From: SZUA-186 sp041552135
GTDB lineage: Bacteria; Pseudomonadota; Gammaproteobacteria; UBA9214
DNA: 15,623 nucleotides
Assembly: GCA_041552135.1 (NCBI GenBank)
Contig: JBFELL010000056.1
Location: forward strand, 1 to 15,623
Direction of reading: 5' to 3'
Shown here: piece by piece, positions 13,149-15,623 of the stretch
Position numbering within the stretch: the first letter of the stretch is position 1
Layout: each line of letters begins with the position of its first letter
Program-made: the position numbers and the translations under genes
Notes under the pieces: model-generated
The model's database searches: none
The model's input: the letters and a program-made list of their open reading frames with translations, nothing else
What the model was told of the DNA's origin: nothing

Positions 13149-14102
13149 ATGCACTACGCGTTTCATGATTACCACCCCGATGCAGGAGACCTGCTGGGCG
13201 AGGTGTTGCGTGGCCTGGCTTGCCAGCCGAAGCACCTGTCACCGAAATTCTTCTACGACAGGCGCGGTTCGCAGTTGTTCGATGCCATCACCCGACTGCC
13301 CGAGTACTACCCGACCCGCACCGAGATCGGCATCCTGCGCGAGCAGGGCGAAGCCATTGCCGCGCACCTCGGGCATGACTCCGTGCTGATCGAGCTGGGC
13401 AGCGGCAGCCCGCTGAAGATACGGGTATTGCTCGATTCGCTGCGCCCGGCGGTGTACATGCCGGTGGACATCTCGGGCGAACACCTGCGCGACTCGGCCA
13501 GCCATATCGCCCGGGATTATCCGGACATGCGGGTCGAGGCGGTGTGCGCCGACTACTCCGCCGGGCTGCAACTGCCCGAGCTGCCGCTGGATGCCGACCG
13601 GGCCGCCTTCTTCCCCGGCTCGAGCATCGGTAACTTCGAGCCGCCTGCCGCTGTCGGTTTGCTGCGCGATGTGGGCGAGGAACTCGGGCCGGGCGGTGCC
13701 TTGCTGATTGGCGTGGACCTGAAGAAAGACAAACAGCAACTGGATGCGGCCTACAACGACAGCCAGCAGATCACCGCCGCCTTCAACCTGAACCTGCTCA
13801 CCCGCATCAACCGGGAGGCCGATGCTGACTTCGATACCGACCGGTTCGAGCACCGGGCGTTCTACAACGAGTCGCAAGGCCGTATCGAGATGCACCTGGT
13901 CAGTAACTGTACCCAGCAGGTTCGCGTTGACGGAAATCGCTTCGCGTTCGGGACCGGCGAGAGCATCCATACCGAGAATTCCTACAAGTACAGCGTGGAT
14001 GAGTTTCACGACCTGGGCGCGCAGGCCGGCTATGCGGCAGAGCAGGTCTGGACCGATGCGGACGGGTTGTTCAGTGTACACTGCCTGCGCGTCACCGCCT
14101 GA
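13149..14102 (+). CDS. egtD: L-histidine N-alpha-methyltransferase EgtD
   Basis: This 317-residue SAM-dependent enzyme trimethylates histidine to hercynine, the first step of ergothioneine synthesis. The N-terminal LSPKFFYDRRGSQLFDAITR and PEYYPTRTE (51-59) carry the conserved substrate-site tyrosine. IELGSGSPLKIRVLL (81-95) is the SAM motif, and FFPGSSIGNF (154-163) has the histidine-amino-binding Asn162. IGVDLKKD follows, and the C-terminal IHTENSYKY has the conserved E-x-S (Glu276, Ser278) that recognises the imidazole. AGGAGG (13139-13144) is a strong RBS 4 bp before the ATG. It is the second gene of an egtB-egtD operon. A dedicated C-S lyase (EgtE), needed to finish ergothioneine, is not encoded in this window. 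Confidence 0.96.
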   Translation: MHYAFHDYHPDAGDLLGEVLRGLACQPKHLSPKFFYDRRGSQLFDAITRLPEYYPTRTEIGILREQGEAIAAHLGHDSVLIELGSGSPLKIRVLLDSLRPAVYMPVDISGEHLRDSASHIARDYPDMRVEAVCADYSAGLQLPELPLDADRAAFFPGSSIGNFEPPAAVGLLRDVGEELGPGGALLIGVDLKKDKQQLDAAYNDSQQITAAFNLNLLTRINREADADFDTDRFEHRAFYNESQGRIEMHLVSNCTQQVRVDGNRFAFGTGESIHTENSYKYSVDEFHDLGAQAGYAAEQVWTDADGLFSVHCLRVTA

Positions 14103-14202
14103 GGGGCTCTCCAAGCATTTATTCGTGTTTTCCCCGCTATTCGCGACGGTGGTGAGCCACGTTGGCTAATCGGAAAACATGCAACATTACGGTGAATCCA
14201 TT

Positions 14203-15213
14203 ATGAGAAAACTGCTTGCGACACTGCTGCTTGTCCTGTTTTTCGTGACGCCGGCCCCGGCCCTGTGTGCAGACTCACTCGAGGAGACCAGGAAATCCGC
14301 CGAACAGGGTGACAGGGACAGCCAGTTCAACCTGGGCCTGCGCTACGAAGCCGGAAAGGGGGGTGTGAAACGGGACCTGGACAAGGCCGCCGACTGGTAC
14401 CGCAAGGCCGCGTCGCAGGGGCATGCCAAGGCACAGACGAACCTGGGGAATTTCCACCGGGGAGGCCGGGGCGTCGAGAAGGACTATGCCGAGGCCATGC
14501 GCTGGTACCGGCTGGCAGCAGACCAGGGCGATACCCGGGCCATGATCAACATTGCCATGATGTACGCCAGCGGGCAGGGCGTGGAGAAGGACGAGGCAGA
14601 GGGCCTGAAATGGCTCGAGCAGGCCGCTGCTGCCGGTGACACCCAGGCGATGGTCCAGCTGGGTACGCTGTACAAAACGGGCAAGGGCGTCGAGAAGGAC
14701 GAGGCGATGTCCACCGAGTGGTATCGGCTGGCGGCCGCGAAAGGCGACACGGTTGCCCAGCACAGGCTGGGCCTCAGCTATTTTACCGGCAAGGGAAACC
14801 GCAAGGACTATGCGGAGTCGGTCAAGTGGCATCGCAAGGCCGCCGGCAAGGGCTACCCCCCCGCCGAGTACAGCATGGGCCTGCGCTATGCCAGGGGCAA
14901 CGGTGTCAAGCAGAATTACGGGAAAGCGGCCGGGTGGTACGAGAAGGCGGCAAAGCACGGTCACATCAGCGCGCAGAACAACCTGGGCCTCATGTATCGC
15001 AAGGGTCAGGGTGTCGAGCGGGATTACGCCGAGGCATCGAAGTGGTTTCGCAAGGCCGCGGAGCTTGGCCATGCCCGCGCCCAGTTCAATCTGGGGAACC
15101 TGTACCTGAAGGGGCAGGGTGTAGAGCCGGACCGTGAAGAGGCCAGGAAGTGGTTCACCAGGGCGGCGGAACAGGGGCACAAGGGTTCGAGGCAGGCCCT
15201 GGATTCCATGTAA
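14203..15213 (+). CDS. Exported Sel1-repeat (TPR-like) protein
   Basis: The product is 336 residues from the ATG at 14203, which opens a signal peptide (MRKLLATLLLVLFFVTPAPA, cleavage near LCA-DS). An ATG 24 bp upstream is in frame but less suitable. Eight consecutive Sel1-like repeats of 36 residues follow, each on the pattern A.A..NLG.xYxxGxGVExDxxEAxKWxRxAAxxGx, and fill the rest of the protein. The first repeat has an extra residue (GKGGVKRD), and repeat 5 has NRKD in place of VEKD. Such solenoids are protein-interaction scaffolds; in bacteria they act in envelope signalling, exopolysaccharide assembly and host contact. The partner here is unknown. It starts 100 bp after egtD, with no obvious terminator between, so partial readthrough is possible. 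Confidence 0.93.
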   Translation: MRKLLATLLLVLFFVTPAPALCADSLEETRKSAEQGDRDSQFNLGLRYEAGKGGVKRDLDKAADWYRKAASQGHAKAQTNLGNFHRGGRGVEKDYAEAMRWYRLAADQGDTRAMINIAMMYASGQGVEKDEAEGLKWLEQAAAAGDTQAMVQLGTLYKTGKGVEKDEAMSTEWYRLAAAKGDTVAQHRLGLSYFTGKGNRKDYAESVKWHRKAAGKGYPPAEYSMGLRYARGNGVKQNYGKAAGWYEKAAKHGHISAQNNLGLMYRKGQGVERDYAEASKWFRKAAELGHARAQFNLGNLYLKGQGVEPDREEARKWFTRAAEQGHKGSRQALDSM

Positions 15214-15240
15214 ACGTAGTACCAAAGGGGACAAGTCGAA

Positions 15241-15279
15241 GGGATAGCCAAAGGGGATAGCCAAAGGGGATAGCCAAAG
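15241..15279. repeat. Three perfect 13-bp tandem repeats
   Basis: GGGATAGCCAAAG is repeated exactly at 15241-15253, 15254-15266 and 15267-15279, and runs into GGGACAG of the palindrome that follows. A degenerate further unit (CCAAAGGGGACAAGTCGAAG) lies just upstream at 15223-15242. The unit is nearly identical to the foot of the palindrome arm, so it probably arose by slippage or unequal duplication of that arm. Confidence 0.9.
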
Positions 15280-15324
15280 GGGACAGATTTATTTGACTGA
15301 GCAAATAAATCTGTCCCCTTTGGC
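15273..15324. repeat. GGGGACAG-type palindrome with perfect 23-bp arms
   Basis: Positions 15273-15295 and 15302-15324 are perfect inverted repeats (GCCAAAGGGGACAGATTTAT then TTG) with the 6-nt loop ACTGAG. It is the strongest hairpin in the window. It lies 60 bp after the Sel1-protein stop and may end or protect that transcript; only a short TTT follows within the stem itself. Confidence 0.92.
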
Positions 15325-15560
15325 GCTTTGGCATTGCATTAACCCTGAATCAAGCAGTGAATGGCCCCTGACAGCCGCGCTCTTTCGCAGGAAATGCATT
15401 CCGGGTGAACCTTCCGGGCGTGGTCACCGTAACAAGTCGCAGGGAATACATATCAACAGCGTCCTGACCCGAGGTCAGGTCAGCCGGGGGTTGGCAGTCC
15501 CGGGAAGTCCGGCGCCTGAATCCCGAGCCGGCGGGGCGCAAGGAAAGGTAACGGCCTGTT
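15325..15560. other. Leader region before the right-edge gene
   Basis: No gene is seen. A short hairpin CCTGACC (15463-15469) / GGTCAGG (15473-15479) lies about 80 bp before the next ATG, without a T-run. It could be an operator-like dyad or a leader stem. An AGGAAAGG at 15541-15548 is a plausible, somewhat distant RBS for that ATG. Confidence 0.4.
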
Positions 15561-15623
15561 ATGAAAACCGCGTCAAGCATCGATCCGCGCGAGGTCGCCT
15601 ACTACGAGCGACTGGCGCACACC
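15561..15623 (+). CDS. Partial gene, probable UbiG-type methyltransferase (N-terminus only)
   Basis: Only 21 codons are present before the window ends: MKTASSIDPREVAYYERLAH then T. The pattern D..E...YE.LA is like the start of UbiG, the ubiquinone O-methyltransferase, which continues with a tryptophan-rich WWDxxGxFxxLH block that would lie outside the window. An RBS-like AGGAAAGG is 12 bp upstream. The evidence is short, so this could be another class I SAM-dependent methyltransferase. Confidence 0.45.
   Translation, partial: MKTASSIDPREVAYYERLAHT

Noticed and set aside
11806..14102. Ovothiol (OvoA) or selenoneine (SenA) pathway instead of ergothioneine
   Set aside because: OvoA is a fused synthase-methyltransferase, and selenoneine loci carry SenB/SenC partners. 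Here separate EgtB and EgtD sit together with matching active-site motifs.

Overview
The window is a GC-rich chromosomal segment from a proteobacterium, most likely a gammaproteobacterium. The evidence is a UbiG-like start at the right edge, a DsbB with the same cysteine spacing as the E. coli protein, an EgtB/EgtD pair, and dense REP-type intergenic palindromes. I cannot name the species. No rRNA, tRNA, CRISPR array, transposase, integrase or phage gene is visible.

Layout. (1) 1-328: hairpin repeats and an exact two-copy 80-bp tandem repeat. (2) 329-3423, minus strand: a three-gene MacAB-type export operon, adaptor then ATPase then permease, with a 9-bp gap and a 4-bp overlap. (3) 3424-6123: a repeat-rich stretch around two plus-strand redox genes. 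These are a secreted cytochrome c with an N-terminal molybdopterin-oxidoreductase-like domain, and a DsbB disulfide oxidase. (4) 6124-6312, plus: a small DUF2892 membrane protein, converging on endonuclease V (6382-7068, minus). (5) 7273-9711, minus: two exported proteins, one unrecognised and one DUF3047, separated by repeats. (6) 9944-11591, plus: a DUF429 protein and an exported alpha/beta hydrolase, 13 bp apart. (7) 11806-14102, plus: egtB and egtD, for ergothioneine synthesis. (8) 14203-15213, plus: an exported eight-repeat Sel1 protein. (9) 15561 to the edge: the first 21 codons of a probable ubiG.

The most striking non-coding structure is an intact miniature transposable element at 5721-5978. 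It has 18-bp terminal inverted repeats (17 of 18 matching) and an exact 9-bp direct repeat (AAAAACCCT) on each side, which looks like a target-site duplication. A truncated, diverged second copy lies inverted at 3669-3892, so the cytochrome c and dsbB genes sit between two oppositely oriented copies. A second repeat class, hairpins of the GGGGACAGATTTATTT / CAGAGCACATTT type, occurs at about six sites. One copy supplies the only ATG of endonuclease V, another supplies the last residues and stop codon of the DUF3047 protein, and a third has a 13-bp tandem expansion at the foot of its stem.

The protein-coding genes are mostly recognisable families. The novelty I can support lies in the repeat biology and its effects on gene ends, plus two exported proteins of unknown function. 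I do not see a clear new defence or biosynthetic system.
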